64,000 bases of DNA from Niveispirillum sp943370215. Its GTDB lineage: Bacteria; Pseudomonadota; Alphaproteobacteria; Azospirillales; Azospirillaceae. A model generated the notes under the pieces. It did not search any database, was not told the DNA's origin, and saw only the letters and a list, made by a program, of their open reading frames with translations. Position numbers and translations under genes: made by a program. The DNA lies in contig CALRQC020000011.1 in the NCBI GenBank assembly GCA_943370215.1, forward strand, positions 62,001 through 126,000, given 5' to 3'. This document shows positions 16,461-25,356 of this stretch, one piece after another (the first letter of the stretch is position 1; the number at the start of each line of letters is the position of its first letter).

Positions 16461-16682
16461 ATGTACGTCTGTGTCTGCAACGCCATCAACTGCAAGTCCG
16501 TGCGTCGCACCGTGGAAAATGGTGCGACCAGTGTTGCTTCGGTTTTCAAGGCTTGCGGCAAGACCCCGCAATGTGGCCGCTGTGTCACGATGATCCGGGA
16601 CATGGTGGGGGCTGCCCGCCCCGTCGCCTGCAATGATCATGGTCATGCCCATGACATGGCCCCCGCGATCGCTGCGGAATGA
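16461..16682 (+). CDS. bfd: Bacterioferritin-associated ferredoxin
   Basis: 73 aa. It begins MYVCVCNAIN and carries the BFD [2Fe-2S] ligands C4, C6, C38 and C41 (CxC-x31-CxxC), with C11 and C32 extra. Bfd reduces the ferric core of bacterioferritin to release iron. The C-terminal tail is His-rich (CNDHGHAHD). Start at 16461 with GGGGA upstream; the longer upstream frame has no family similarity. No bacterioferritin gene is next to it. A possible Fur box precedes it. Confidence 0.9.
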   Translation: MYVCVCNAINCKSVRRTVENGATSVASVFKACGKTPQCGRCVTMIRDMVGAARPVACNDHGHAHDMAPAIAAE

Positions 16683-16777
16683 CGCTTCCCCTAACGATTT
16701 TGAAATCGTAAAACCACACCATGCCGCGCCGCCGTGCCAGCCCCCGATGGGGTTTGATCTCCGGGGACTGGCTCAGA

Positions 16778-17173
16778 TCAAGGGTCCGGCGGTGGACCAC
16801 CAGCCCGAATCCGACTGATCTGCTTCCAGGCGGCCTTACCCATCGGCTCCCCTTCTATGCCGCCGGGCAAAGGTAGTGGATCGGTCACACCCTCTACATA
16901 AACCACCCTGTATTGACGCTCCGCATCTTTGGGCCGGCCAACCTTCTCATAGATTTCTGCCAGCCGATAATGGGCCAGCATATCCTGCGGCTCGTCCCGC
17001 ACCCTTTCCTCGTAAAAGCGTTGGGCCATGACATAATCATGCGCTGCCAGCGCCGCCTCGGCACGCTCCCGGTTCAGGTCACGCCAGGGCATGATCGGCA
17101 TCCGGGGCAATGAGCATCCACCCAAAAATAGTAGACCCAGGATACTGGCCGCTACAAGCGTCCTTGCCCGCAT
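16778..17173 (-). CDS. Lipoprotein with TPR-like repeats
   Basis: 131 aa. The start at 17173 is set by GGGAGGAG before two adjacent ATGs (17176 and 17173). A lipoprotein signal (LVAASILGLLFLGGC, cleavage before Cys) targets it to the envelope. The mature part has two tetratricopeptide-like helical pairs (AEAALAAHDYVMAQRFYEER, MLAHYRLAEIYEKVGRPKDA). Such small TPR lipoproteins scaffold envelope complexes. The PAP2 phosphatase gene lies 58 bp upstream on the same strand, so the two may be one unit. No specific function is assigned. Confidence 0.75.
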   Translation of the reverse strand: MRARTLVAASILGLLFLGGCSLPRMPIMPWRDLNRERAEAALAAHDYVMAQRFYEERVRDEPQDMLAHYRLAEIYEKVGRPKDAERQYRVVYVEGVTDPLPLPGGIEGEPMGKAAWKQISRIRAGGPPPDP

Positions 17174-17231
17174 CATCTCCTCCCCACCAGCCATTCCGGC
17201 AGATTCACCCGGAACGGATTGACGGGCAAGA

Positions 17232-17870
17232 TCAATGCAGCGGCTGGCAGCGCAAAACGACAGAGCGGCACAGCAGCACCCAGGCCGTACCGAAGGCCCA
17301 GCCCCCCAGTACGTCGCTGGGCCAATGCACCCCCAGTACCACCCGGCTGATGCCGATGGCCAGCGGCAAACCACACCCCAACACCAGGATATAGGTTCTG
17401 GCGGCCGGTTGGCTCATCCGGTCGGCAACAATCAGGGCCAGTGTCAGATAGGTGACCGTTGACATGGTGGCGTGGCTGCTGGGGAAGCTGGAAGTCAACA
17501 CCTCCACCGCATGGGGCACCAGATCGGGCCGCGGGCGGACGAAGGCCAGCTTCAGCCCCATGCCCAGCAGCAACCCGCCCCCAGCGGTCGCCAACATCAG
17601 CATGGCATCCAGCCGGCGGTGCAATATCCGCAACAGGCCAGCCGCCAGCACAGCGACAGTCAAGGTCACCGGCAAGCCCCCCAACGCCGTCAAATCCTCG
17701 ACATAGATCAACAGCCAGCGCGGCAGGCGATAAAGCGCCGGGTCGGCGGCATCACGCCACACGGTCAGCATCATTCCTTCAACATGCCCCCCGGCAAACC
17801 CCAGCATGAAAAGACCGGTCAGGCAGAGCGCTACCACCAGCATCAGCAACCGCATCTCCGCCCGCATCAT
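17232..17870 (-). CDS. PAP2 superfamily phosphatase
   Basis: 212 aa membrane phosphatase. The three catalytic motifs are present: KLAFVRPRPD (motif 1), SSFPSSHAT (motif 2) and SRVVLGVHWPSDVLGG (motif 3), within about six hydrophobic helices, so the active site faces the periplasm. Likely substrates are phosphatidic acid or undecaprenyl diphosphate. AGGAGAG precedes two adjacent ATGs (17870 and 17867); the second has better spacing. The lipoprotein gene is next downstream. Confidence 0.9.
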   Translation of the reverse strand: MMRAEMRLLMLVVALCLTGLFMLGFAGGHVEGMMLTVWRDAADPALYRLPRWLLIYVEDLTALGGLPVTLTVAVLAAGLLRILHRRLDAMLMLATAGGGLLLGMGLKLAFVRPRPDLVPHAVEVLTSSFPSSHATMSTVTYLTLALIVADRMSQPAARTYILVLGCGLPLAIGISRVVLGVHWPSDVLGGWAFGTAWVLLCRSVVLRCQPLH

Positions 17871-18049
17871 CTCTCCTGCTTCGTCGACCTGAACCGAAGG
17901 TATAACCCGGCGGATAGGCCGGGCGATCCGCTATTGTCGGTTCGCCAGCAACCGTCCATTGTTTAAAAAATAACCAAGGTCATGGCGCGTGACCAACGGG
18001 CACGACCCGAAATCATCTGCATTAGATGCGGAGGAGGCGGTACGTTTCA

Positions 18050-18619
18050 ATGGCACTGGCACTGAAAAGCTGGATCAGGGAAAGGATCACCGCTGTGCCA
18101 ACCGCAAGCGACCCGCTGGCGGATTGCCCTGAACTATGCGGGTTGCTGACCATCTGGCGCCATGCCTGGATCGGCGCCGGGGGGCGGGTTCCCGATCGCC
18201 GCCTGATGGACCCGGCAGACCTGCCCCGCCCCATCCTGCCCAGCATGTTCATCTATGAACGGGAGGGAGAGCGATTCCGCTGCCGACTGGCTGGCTCCCG
18301 CCTGCGCGAAGTGTTCGGCCATGCCATGGAAGGCCGCTATCTGGATGAGATGGTGAAGGCGGAAGCCGCCCCCCGGCGCAATGCCATCTTCAAGACCGTT
18401 CTGGATGAAGGCAAGCCATTGATATATTCCGGCTTTTTGGTAGCAGAGGGCAAGGAATGGCGCTATTTCCGCCGCCTTCTGCTGCCCATGCGCAAACAGG
18501 CCGACGGCCCGACGGATCAGGTCATGGGTGCGGTGAATTTCGGGGAACCACCGCTGGGCATCCGGCTGAACCCACGCGATCCGGATGGCCAGATCAACCT
18601 GATCATTCTGGAACCGTAA
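18050..18619 (+). CDS. PAS_5 domain protein
   Basis: 189 aa soluble protein. The core (LCGLLTIWRHAWIGAGGRVP, DPADLPRPILPSMFIYERE, RFRCRLAGSRLREVFGHAME, and GRYLDEMV) matches the alphaproteobacterial PAS_5 family, in which a PAS-like fold follows a conserved helix. Function of the family is unknown; a sensory role is likely. Start at 18050 with GGAGGAGG about 9 bp upstream; the longer frame from 18026 would begin inside that ribosome site. It converges with recR with an 18-bp gap. Confidence 0.85.
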   Translation: MALALKSWIRERITAVPTASDPLADCPELCGLLTIWRHAWIGAGGRVPDRRLMDPADLPRPILPSMFIYEREGERFRCRLAGSRLREVFGHAMEGRYLDEMVKAEAAPRRNAIFKTVLDEGKPLIYSGFLVAEGKEWRYFRRLLLPMRKQADGPTDQVMGAVNFGEPPLGIRLNPRDPDGQINLIILEP

Positions 18620-18636
18620 CGGACAAATCCCTGCGA

Positions 18637-19230
18637 TTAAAGGCTCCGGCGTGACCGCAAGGCTGCCGTCAGCGTGCCATCGTCCAGGTAATCCAGTTCC
18701 CCCCCCACCGGCACACCATGGGCCAGACGGGAAAGCGCCACATCGCAAGGGGCCAGCCGGTCGGAGAGATAATGCGCCGTGGTCTGCCCGCCCACCGTGG
18801 CGTTCAGGGCCAGGATCACCTCCCGCACCTCCGGGCGTGACGCCCGTTCCAGCAGGCCAGGAATGGCCAGATCGTCCGGTCCCACCCCTTCCAAGGCAGA
18901 GAGCGTGCCGCCCAGCACATGGTAACGGCCCCGGAAAGCACCGGTACGCTCCAAGGCCCAGAGATCGCCCACCTCCTCCACCACGCACAGCAGGGCGGGG
19001 TCGCGGCTGGTGTCGGTGCAGATATGGCAGGGATCGCGGCTATCCAGATTGCCACAGACCGAACAGGTGCGGATATTGGCGGCCGCCTCGGCCAGGGCAG
19101 CACCCAGGGGTGCCATCAACCCGTCCCGCCGCTTGATCAGGTGCAGGGCGACACGGCGCGCCGAACGCGGCCCCAGGCCGGGCAGCTTGGCGAGCAACTG
19201 GATCAGGCGGTCGATTTCAGGTCCAATCAT
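18637..19230 (-). CDS. recR: Recombination mediator protein RecR
   Basis: 197 aa, the normal RecR size. Helix-hairpin-helix LAKLPGLGPRSARRVALHL, a C4 zinc finger (CSVCGNLDSRDPCHIC), and a Toprim domain (CVVEEVGDLWALERTG ... EVILALNATVGGQTTAHYL) ending with the Walker-B-like LAHGVPVGGELDYLD. RecR works with RecF/RecO to load RecA on gapped DNA. It closes the conserved series ffs-dnaX-ybaB-recR, all on this strand. A hairpin at 19296-19326 lies between it and ybaB. Confidence 0.97.
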   Translation of the reverse strand: MIGPEIDRLIQLLAKLPGLGPRSARRVALHLIKRRDGLMAPLGAALAEAAANIRTCSVCGNLDSRDPCHICTDTSRDPALLCVVEEVGDLWALERTGAFRGRYHVLGGTLSALEGVGPDDLAIPGLLERASRPEVREVILALNATVGGQTTAHYLSDRLAPCDVALSRLAHGVPVGGELDYLDDGTLTAALRSRRSL

Positions 19231-19295
19231 GCGGCGGAGCCTAGCCGATGTTCAGCAATTGTTCCAGCATTTCGCAATAATCCGGTTGCCCATAC

Positions 19296-19326
19296 GATAA
19301 CGCCCCGGACAGGCCGGGGCGTTATC
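19296..19326. repeat. Perfect inverted repeat between ybaB and recR
   Basis: GATAACGCCCCGG and CCGGGGCGTTATC form a 13-bp stem with a 5-nt loop. No T-run follows in either direction, so it may attenuate, stabilise mRNA ends or be a REP-like element rather than a full terminator. Confidence 0.6.
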
Positions 19327-19345
19327 GCTGGACCGAAGCGACAGA

Positions 19346-19669
19346 TCAAAACGGCATCTTGAAGCCGGGGGGCAACTTCAGCCCGCCCATCATGGCGTTG
19401 GTCTGTTCCGACATATAGGCCTCGACCTTCGCCTTGGCATCGTTGAAGGCGGCGGTGATCAGGTCTTCCAGCACTTCAACATCTTCGGGATCGACGACGG
19501 ACTTGTCGATCTTGATGCCGCGCAGGTCGCCCTTGCCGTTCAGCGTGACCTTGACCATGCCGGCACCGGAAACACCGGTGGCTTCATGCTCGGCCAGCTT
19601 GGCCTGCATTTCCTGCATCTTGGCCTGCATCTGCTGGGCCTGCTTCATCATCTGGCCGATATTCTTCAT
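19346..19669 (-). CDS. ybaB: YbaB/EbfC family nucleoid-associated protein
   Basis: 107 aa. KNIGQMMKQAQQMQAKMQEM then QAKLAEHEATGVSGAGMVKV and DPEDVEVLEDLITAAFNDA are diagnostic of YbaB/EbfC, a small dimeric DNA-binding protein nearly always encoded between dnaX and recR. dnaX ends 3 bp upstream, so the genes are co-transcribed. Its exact role in nucleoid organisation is unsettled. Confidence 0.96.
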   Translation of the reverse strand: MKNIGQMMKQAQQMQAKMQEMQAKLAEHEATGVSGAGMVKVTLNGKGDLRGIKIDKSVVDPEDVEVLEDLITAAFNDAKAKVEAYMSEQTNAMMGGLKLPPGFKMPF

Positions 19670-19672
19670 GGC

Positions 19673-21577
19673 TCAGAAGTCTCCTTCATAATCGCCCTCG
19701 TCCATGGGCGGTGGGGCATCGAAATAAGGGTTGTCGGGCATCTCGTCACCCCCAAAAGCGTCCAGCGCTTCGGGAATATCGGGCAGGGCCGCCGGTGGCG
19801 GGGCCATGGTGACGGCGGAGAGGTCACGGATCGTGTCGATCTTCGCGCCGGGGAAGGCATCCAGGATGGCCTTGACCAGCGGATGTTCCGCCGCCTCGGC
19901 CCGCACGCGCAGTTCTTCGGCCTTTTCCTGCTCGGCCAATGTCGGCTCACCGGCCGCGCCGGAAACAGAGACGACCCAGCGCCGCCCGGTCCATTCCGTC
20001 AGCAACTGGCCCACCCGACCGGGCAGATTCTGCGCCACGGAAGACTGTAAGCGCAGCTCAATCATCCCCGGTTCGAACTTCACCAGATGCACGGCGGCAC
20101 GCAGCGTGCCGGCCAGCACCCCTTCCCGCTTGGCCAGGAACAGGTCGGCCACCTCCCGGAAGCTGTGCGGATCATCCAGCACCAGGGCCGCCGGCTGGGA
20201 AACCGGGGCCAGGGCCGGGGCTGGCTGGGCCAGGGCCGCCATGGCCCGGCCGCCGCCATTCACCACGGCCATGGGAGCGCCACCCGCCGGGGCTGCCGCC
20301 ATCACCAAGCCACCACCCAGGGCCGTGGCGCCACCACCCTGGCCGCCCCCACCCGTGCCATGCAGGGCGCGGGCCGCCGCCTCTGCCCCGCCCGCCTCGT
20401 TGATCTTCTTGATCAGGTCGCCGGGCGTGGGCAGGTCAGCGGTATAGGACAGGCGGATCAGTACCATTTCCAGCGCCTGCATCGGCACCGGTGCATGTTG
20501 GATTTCACCCAACCCCTTCAACAGAATCTGCCAGGCCCGCGCCAGGGCCGGCATCCCCAGCCGACCGGCCAGGGCCACACCGCGCGTGCGCTCCTCCTCC
20601 GGGATGGAGGGATCATCAGCGGTGCCCGCCACCACACGGGCGCGGGTCAGGAAATGGGTCAGGTCCAGCAAATCCTGGGTGACGACGATGGGGTCGGCGC
20701 CGCGCTTGTGCATATCTTCCAGGATATCCAGCGCCTCGGCCGGCTTGCCCGTCATCGTCGCTTCGAACAGGTCCAGCACGCGGGTACGGTCGGCCAGACC
20801 CAGCATGTCGCGCACCTGGGCCAGTGTCACCGACCCGCCACCCAGCGCAATGGCCTGATCCAGCAGCGACAGGCCATCGCGTACCGAGCCGTCGGCGGCC
20901 CGCGCGATCTGGGCGATGGCATCCGCCTCCACCGGCACCTGTTCCTTATCGGCGATGCGGTTGAAATGGCCGACCAGCGTGCCATGATCCACCCGGCGCA
21001 GGTCGAATCGCTGGCAGCGCGACAGCACCGTCACCGGCACCTTGCGGATTTCCGTGGTGGCGAAGACGAATTTCACATGCGGCGGGGGCTCTTCCAGCGT
21101 CTTCAACAGCGCGTTGAAGGCGCTTTTCGACAGCATGTGCACTTCGTCGATGATGTAGAGCTTATAGCGCGCCGAAGAGGGGGCATAGCGCACCCCCTCA
21201 ATGATCTCGCGCACATTATCGACGCCGGTATTGGACGCGGCGTCCATCTCGATCACATCGACATTGCGATCAGCGGCGATGGAGACGCACATCTCACAGA
21301 CGCCGCAGGGGCTGATGGTCGGCCCGCCGGTACCGTCGGGGCCGATGCAATTCAGGGCGCGGGCGATGATACGCGCCGTCGTCGTCTTGCCCACGCCGCG
21401 CACGCCGGTCAGCATATAGGCCTGATGGATGCGGCCAGACTGGATGGCATTGCGCAGCGTGCGCACCAGCGCATCCTGGCCCACCAGCTCGTCAAAATTC
21501 TGCGGCCGGTACTTGCGCGCCAGCACGCGATAGGCAGCACCGGCGGCGGGGCTGGTCGATGTCGTCTCGTCGGTCAC
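19673..21577 (-). CDS. dnaX: DNA polymerase III subunits gamma/tau
   Basis: 634 aa from a GTG start at 21577 (VTDETTSTSPAAGAAYRVLA). The AAA+ clamp-loader core begins ARKYRPQNFDELVGQDALV, with Walker A GVRGVGKTTTAR, a zinc-binding CGVCEMC stretch, DEVHMLSKSAFNALLKTLEE and the SRC sensor in VLSRCQRFDLRR. A Gly/Ala/Pro-rich linker (about residues 420-500) leads to the tau-specific C-terminal domain. The open frame extends to 21667 but no ATG-led form there fits the family. The SRP RNA gene is immediately upstream and ybaB-recR downstream, a common alphaproteobacterial order. Confidence 0.95.
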   Translation of the reverse strand: MTDETTSTSPAAGAAYRVLARKYRPQNFDELVGQDALVRTLRNAIQSGRIHQAYMLTGVRGVGKTTTARIIARALNCIGPDGTGGPTISPCGVCEMCVSIAADRNVDVIEMDAASNTGVDNVREIIEGVRYAPSSARYKLYIIDEVHMLSKSAFNALLKTLEEPPPHVKFVFATTEIRKVPVTVLSRCQRFDLRRVDHGTLVGHFNRIADKEQVPVEADAIAQIARAADGSVRDGLSLLDQAIALGGGSVTLAQVRDMLGLADRTRVLDLFEATMTGKPAEALDILEDMHKRGADPIVVTQDLLDLTHFLTRARVVAGTADDPSIPEEERTRGVALAGRLGMPALARAWQILLKGLGEIQHAPVPMQALEMVLIRLSYTADLPTPGDLIKKINEAGGAEAAARALHGTGGGGQGGGATALGGGLVMAAAPAGGAPMAVVNGGGRAMAALAQPAPALAPVSQPAALVLDDPHSFREVADLFLAKREGVLAGTLRAAVHLVKFEPGMIELRLQSSVAQNLPGRVGQLLTEWTGRRWVVSVSGAAGEPTLAEQEKAEELRVRAEAAEHPLVKAILDAFPGAKIDTIRDLSAVTMAPPPAALPDIPEALDAFGGDEMPDNPYFDAPPPMDEGDYEGDF

Positions 21578-21727
21578 AGGCCTGATCTTCGGCAACGGGC
21601 TTGGGAAAGCATCGGGCTGTAATGTAGTGCCCCCCAGGGCCGGACGCCATGGGCAATTGCGCGGCAAAACAAATGGAGCAGGACCCCGCCAGCAGGGTCA
21701 CAACACCAGAGATCGGATTTTGTAGAA

Positions 21728-21833
21728 GGTGGGAGGCTGGACGAACGACCCGAGCCGAAACTCGTTACGGCTGCTTCCTTCCGGACCTGACCGGGTTGGC
21801 GAGGGACTCGCCCGCTGCCAACCTCCCGCCCCC
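21728..21833 (-). ncRNA. ffs: Signal recognition particle 4.5S RNA
   Basis: On the minus strand the apical domain has the universal sequence GGTCAGGTCCGGAAGGAAGC followed by AGCC. The ends pair (GGCGGGAGGUUGG with CCAGCCUCCCACC), giving the single long hairpin of the short bacterial SRP RNA, about 105 nt. It binds Ffh and directs membrane protein insertion. Its place just upstream of dnaX on the same strand is typical. Ends are estimated from the pairing. Confidence 0.95.
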
Positions 21834-21863
21834 TATATCGGCGTGCCGGGCCGCCAAGGCAAG
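21834..21863 (-). promoter_or_regulatory. Likely sigma-70 promoter of ffs
   Basis: Reading the minus strand, CTTGCC (complement of 21858-21863) is followed after 18 bp by GATATA (21834-21839), directly before the SRP RNA 5' end. CTTGNC is the usual alphaproteobacterial -35 form. Confidence 0.55.
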
Positions 21864-22026
21864 GGGAAAATCGCACCGTTGCCGTTTGGGCACAGGGCTG
21901 GATTTGTTGCAACGCAGTTACAACAGCGCCTTTGCATGTTGCGCCGCAAGCGATTATCCGTCGCCGCCATCCGACCCCGGCCCGTAAAGCCGGGCTTGCC
22001 CCCCGCAGGATTGATTCAGGCGAACC

Positions 22027-24246
22027 ATGCTGAACCACCGTACCCGTACCGCCGCACTGCTGTCCGGTGCTGCCACCGCTGCCATGCTGATGGCTGCCCC
22101 CGTGCTGGCCGCTGAGACCGCCACGCTGGACGAAGTGATCGTCACCGCGCAGAAGCGTTCCCAGAACCTGCAGGAAGTGCCGGTGTCGGTTGCGGCCGTG
22201 ACGGCCGACCAATTGGCGAATTTCGCCGCCGGTGGTGCGGATATCCGCTTCCTGGCCGCCCGCGTACCCTCCCTGAATGCCGAATCCTCCTTCGGCCGCA
22301 CCTTCCCGCGCTTCTATATCCGCGGCCTGGGCAACACCGATTTCGACCTGAACGCCTCGCAGCCGGTCAGCCTGGTCTATGACGAGGTGGTGCTGGAAAA
22401 CCCGATCATGAAGGGTTTCCCGGTGTTTGACGTGGAGCAGATCGAAGTGCTGCGCGGCCCCCAGGGCACGCTGTTCGGCCGCAACACGCCGGCCGGCATC
22501 ATCTCCGTCACCTCCGTGAAGCCGACCTTCGAGACCAACGGCTATGGCAAGGTCTCCTATGGCCGCTGGAACGCCATTGAGGCGGAAGGTGCTGTCGGCG
22601 GCGCGCTGATCGACAATGTGCTGGCCGCCCGCCTCTCCATCTCCCATCAGCGCCGCGACGGTTATGTCGATAACGACTATACCGGCGAGAAGAACGACAT
22701 GGAGGGTTACGAGGACACGGCCGCCCGCGTCCAGTTCCTCTACACCCCGACCGAGCGCTTCACCGCCAATCTGAACGGCCATTTCCGTTCGATGAACGGC
22801 ACGGCCCGCGTGTTCCGCGCCAATATCATCAAGAAGGGCAGCAACGATCTGGTGCCGGGCTTCTCGCCCTACCATGCCTATACCGATGGCCAGAACACTC
22901 AGGACGTGAACTCGCGCGGCGCGAACCTGAACGCCCAGTACGATTTCGATGGCATCACCCTGACCTCCATCACCGCCTATGAATATGTCGACGCCTTCTC
23001 GCGCGGCGACGTCGATGGCGGCGTGGCCGGCAAGGGCCCCGGCGTGGTGCCCTTCTCTGTCGAATCGGCCAGCAAGATCAATGGCATCGACCAGTTCACC
23101 CAGGAACTGCGTCTGGCGTCGAGCAATGACGGCCCGCTGAAGTGGCAGACCGGCCTGTACTATTTCAATGAAAAGGCCGATTTCGCCAACCTGTCCTATG
23201 GTGCCGCCTCCAGCGACGTGCTGAAGCGCACCACGGTGGCCAATTCGGTGCAGGATAACGATACCTGGGCCGTGTTCGGCCAGGTGTCCTATGCCGTGAC
23301 CGAGCAACTGACCCTGACCGGCGGTCTGCGCTACACCGAGGACGACAAGACCCTGGTTCGCCGCGAAGTTGCTTATAATTCCGGCAACCCGGTGGCCGGC
23401 AGCGTTTCCCGCGCCAAGACCAGCGACGAGCGCGTGAGCTGGGATCTGGCCGCCGATTACGCCTTCACCGATGACGTGCGCGGCTTCGTGCGCGTTGCCA
23501 GCGGCTTCCGCGCCCCCACCATCCAGCCGCGCAGCGTGAACATCACCACCGCCAATTCGGAAAAGGTGATGTCCTATGAAGCCGGCGTGAAGTCCGACCT
23601 GCTGGGCAAGCGCGCCCGCGTCAACCTGACCGGCTTCTATTATGAAGTGAAGGATCAGCAGTTCACCGCCGTCGGCGGTGTCAGCAACAACAACACCCTG
23701 CTGAATGCCGACAAGGGCGTGGGCAAGGGTTTTGAAGCTGAGCTGGAACTGCTGCCGGTGGAAAACCTGCTGCTGACTGTCGGCACCAGCTACAACCACA
23801 CGGAAATCAAGGACGCCTCGCTGTATGTGCCGGCCTGCTCCGGTGGCTGCACCGTGCTGGACCCGATCCGTACCGTCGGCACCTCGCGTCAGGCCAGCAT
23901 CAACGGCAACCCGTTCCCGCAGGCCCCGCGCTGGATCTTCAACACCACCGCCCGCTATGGCATCCCGGTGGGTGAGAATGATGAGGTCTATGCCTTCACC
24001 GACTGGTCGTACAAGAGCACGGCCAATTTCTTCCTGTACGAATCGGCGGAGTTCCACTCCGACGCCCGCTGGATCGGTGGTCTGCGCGTTGGTTACGCCT
24101 ATGATGGCGGCCGCTTCGACCTGTCCGCCTTTGTCCGCAACATCACGGACAAGCGCGGCCTGGAAGGGGCGATCGACTTCAACAACCTGACCGGTTTCAT
24201 CATCGAGCCGCGCACCTATGGTGTGACCGCCCGCATGAAGTTCTGA
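22027..24246 (+). CDS. TonB-dependent outer-membrane receptor
   Basis: 739 aa. Signal peptide of about 28 residues (cleavage near APVLAAE), then the TonB box DEVIVTAQKR at about 35-44. The plug domain contains FPRFYIRGLGNTDFD and VEQIEVLRGPQGTLFGRNT; the 22-strand barrel ends with the aromatic RTYGVTARMKF. This form (AQKRSQNLQEVPVSV) is typical of receptors abundant in Sphingomonas and Caulobacter relatives, whose substrates include siderophores, vitamins and oligosaccharides. No neighbouring transport or enzyme gene hints at the substrate. Terminator hairpins follow at 24259 and 24307. Confidence 0.93.
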   Translation: MLNHRTRTAALLSGAATAAMLMAAPVLAAETATLDEVIVTAQKRSQNLQEVPVSVAAVTADQLANFAAGGADIRFLAARVPSLNAESSFGRTFPRFYIRGLGNTDFDLNASQPVSLVYDEVVLENPIMKGFPVFDVEQIEVLRGPQGTLFGRNTPAGIISVTSVKPTFETNGYGKVSYGRWNAIEAEGAVGGALIDNVLAARLSISHQRRDGYVDNDYTGEKNDMEGYEDTAARVQFLYTPTERFTANLNGHFRSMNGTARVFRANIIKKGSNDLVPGFSPYHAYTDGQNTQDVNSRGANLNAQYDFDGITLTSITAYEYVDAFSRGDVDGGVAGKGPGVVPFSVESASKINGIDQFTQELRLASSNDGPLKWQTGLYYFNEKADFANLSYGAASSDVLKRTTVANSVQDNDTWAVFGQVSYAVTEQLTLTGGLRYTEDDKTLVRREVAYNSGNPVAGSVSRAKTSDERVSWDLAADYAFTDDVRGFVRVASGFRAPTIQPRSVNITTANSEKVMSYEAGVKSDLLGKRARVNLTGFYYEVKDQQFTAVGGVSNNNTLLNADKGVGKGFEAELELLPVENLLLTVGTSYNHTEIKDASLYVPACSGGCTVLDPIRTVGTSRQASINGNPFPQAPRWIFNTTARYGIPVGENDEVYAFTDWSYKSTANFFLYESAEFHSDARWIGGLRVGYAYDGGRFDLSAFVRNITDKRGLEGAIDFNNLTGFIIEPRTYGVTARMKF

Positions 24247-24258
24247 TCAGGCGACCAT

Positions 24259-24283
24259 CAGGGGGCATGGCTCATGCCCCCTG
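24259..24283 (+). repeat. Hairpin after the TonB receptor gene
   Basis: CAGGGGGCATG and CATGCCCCCTG pair perfectly around GCT, 13 bp after the stop. It lacks a T-run; it may protect the mRNA 3' end, with the true terminator at 24307. Confidence 0.5.
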
Positions 24284-24306
24284 GTATAGACCGCTTGTTC
24301 TTTGCG

Positions 24307-24343
24307 AAGGGGCGTCCCGCGTGGGGCGCCCCTTTTGCTTTTG
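24307..24343 (+). terminator. Terminator after the TonB receptor gene
   Basis: AAGGGGCGTCCC and GGGGCGCCCCTT form a 12-bp stem (one wobble) around GCGT, followed by TTGCTTTTGC. It separates the receptor transcript from nudC. Confidence 0.8.
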
Positions 24344-24396
24344 CTGATGCAAGCGTATGGCTTATTGGCATAGGCAACAGCAAAGGCCGCCACATC

Positions 24397-25317
24397 ATGG
24401 CGAAGCTGAACTTTTATGCCGGCAGCGGTCTGGACCGTGCAGCCCATTTACGCAAAGACCCTGACTGGCTGGCCCGGCAACTGACCCTGGCTGGGCCGCA
24501 GACCCGGCTGGTGCCTTATTGGCGCGGCAAGCATCTGGTGGCGGGAACCGATGATCAGCCCCTGCCCGTCTTCCTGTCGCCCGATCATGGCTGGTGGCGC
24601 GATCTGGCCACCGCCGACCCCATCTTTTTAGGGGTGGAGGGGGAGGTCAGCTATTTCGCGCTGGATTTCTCCCCCCGGGAGGATGTGGAGAGCTTGGGCG
24701 CCTTCACCGCCCTTGGCCGGTTCCAGGAAATCCGCACCGTGGCACGGCTGATGGACCGGCAGACGGCCGCCCTTTATGCCTATGTGCGGGCCATGATGCT
24801 GTGGCATGAACGGCACCGATTCTGCGGCACCTGCGGTTCAGCCACAGAAATCGTGGAAGCCGGGCACAGCCGGCGCTGCACCAATCCCGCCTGTGGCATC
24901 AGCCACTTTCCCCGTCATGACCCGGCAGTCATCATGCTGGTACATGATGGCGACCGCTGCCTGCTGGGCCGCCAGTCGCGCTTTGCGCCGGGCGTATATT
25001 CCACGCTGGCCGGATTCGTGGAACCGGGTGAAAGCCTGGAAGAGACGGTGGCCCGGGAATGTTGGGAGGAAGCGGGGGTCCGGGTGGATGATATCACCTA
25101 CCATTCCAGCCAGCCCTGGCCCTTCCCCTCTTCCCTGATGCTGGGCTTCCATGCCCGTGCCACCACGCTGGATATCCGCGTTGATGGCGACGAGCTGGAG
25201 GATGCGCGTTGGTTCAGCCGTGATTATCTGCTGGCGCAGCATGAACCGGAAACATTCCGCCTGCCGCCGCCGGACAGCATTTCCCGCCAACTGATCAACA
25301 CCTGGCTGTTTGGCTGA
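24397..25317 (+). CDS. nudC: NAD(+) diphosphatase (NADH pyrophosphatase)
   Basis: 306 aa. An N-terminal domain, a zinc ribbon (CGTCGSATEIVEAGHSRRC then TNPAC), and a Nudix domain with the box GFVEPGESLEETVARECWEE followed by AGV. The NudC-specific SQPWPFPSSLM follows the box. NudC hydrolyses NADH/NAD and removes NAD caps from RNA. The start at 24397 begins MAKLNFYAGSGLDRAAHLRK; the longer frame to 24274 passes through the upstream terminator and is rejected. A bidirectional terminator separates it from dksA. Confidence 0.95.
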   Translation: MAKLNFYAGSGLDRAAHLRKDPDWLARQLTLAGPQTRLVPYWRGKHLVAGTDDQPLPVFLSPDHGWWRDLATADPIFLGVEGEVSYFALDFSPREDVESLGAFTALGRFQEIRTVARLMDRQTAALYAYVRAMMLWHERHRFCGTCGSATEIVEAGHSRRCTNPACGISHFPRHDPAVIMLVHDGDRCLLGRQSRFAPGVYSTLAGFVEPGESLEETVARECWEEAGVRVDDITYHSSQPWPFPSSLMLGFHARATTLDIRVDGDELEDARWFSRDYLLAQHEPETFRLPPPDSISRQLINTWLFG

Positions 25318-25322
25318 ACATG

Positions 25323-25354
25323 AAAAAGGCCGGCGATTGCGCGCCGGCCTTTTT
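25323..25354. terminator. Bidirectional terminator between nudC and dksA
   Basis: AAAAAGGCCGGCG and CGCCGGCCTTTTT form a perfect 13-bp stem around ATTGCG; A- and T-runs on the outer sides serve both converging genes. Confidence 0.93.
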
Positions 25355-25356
25355 CA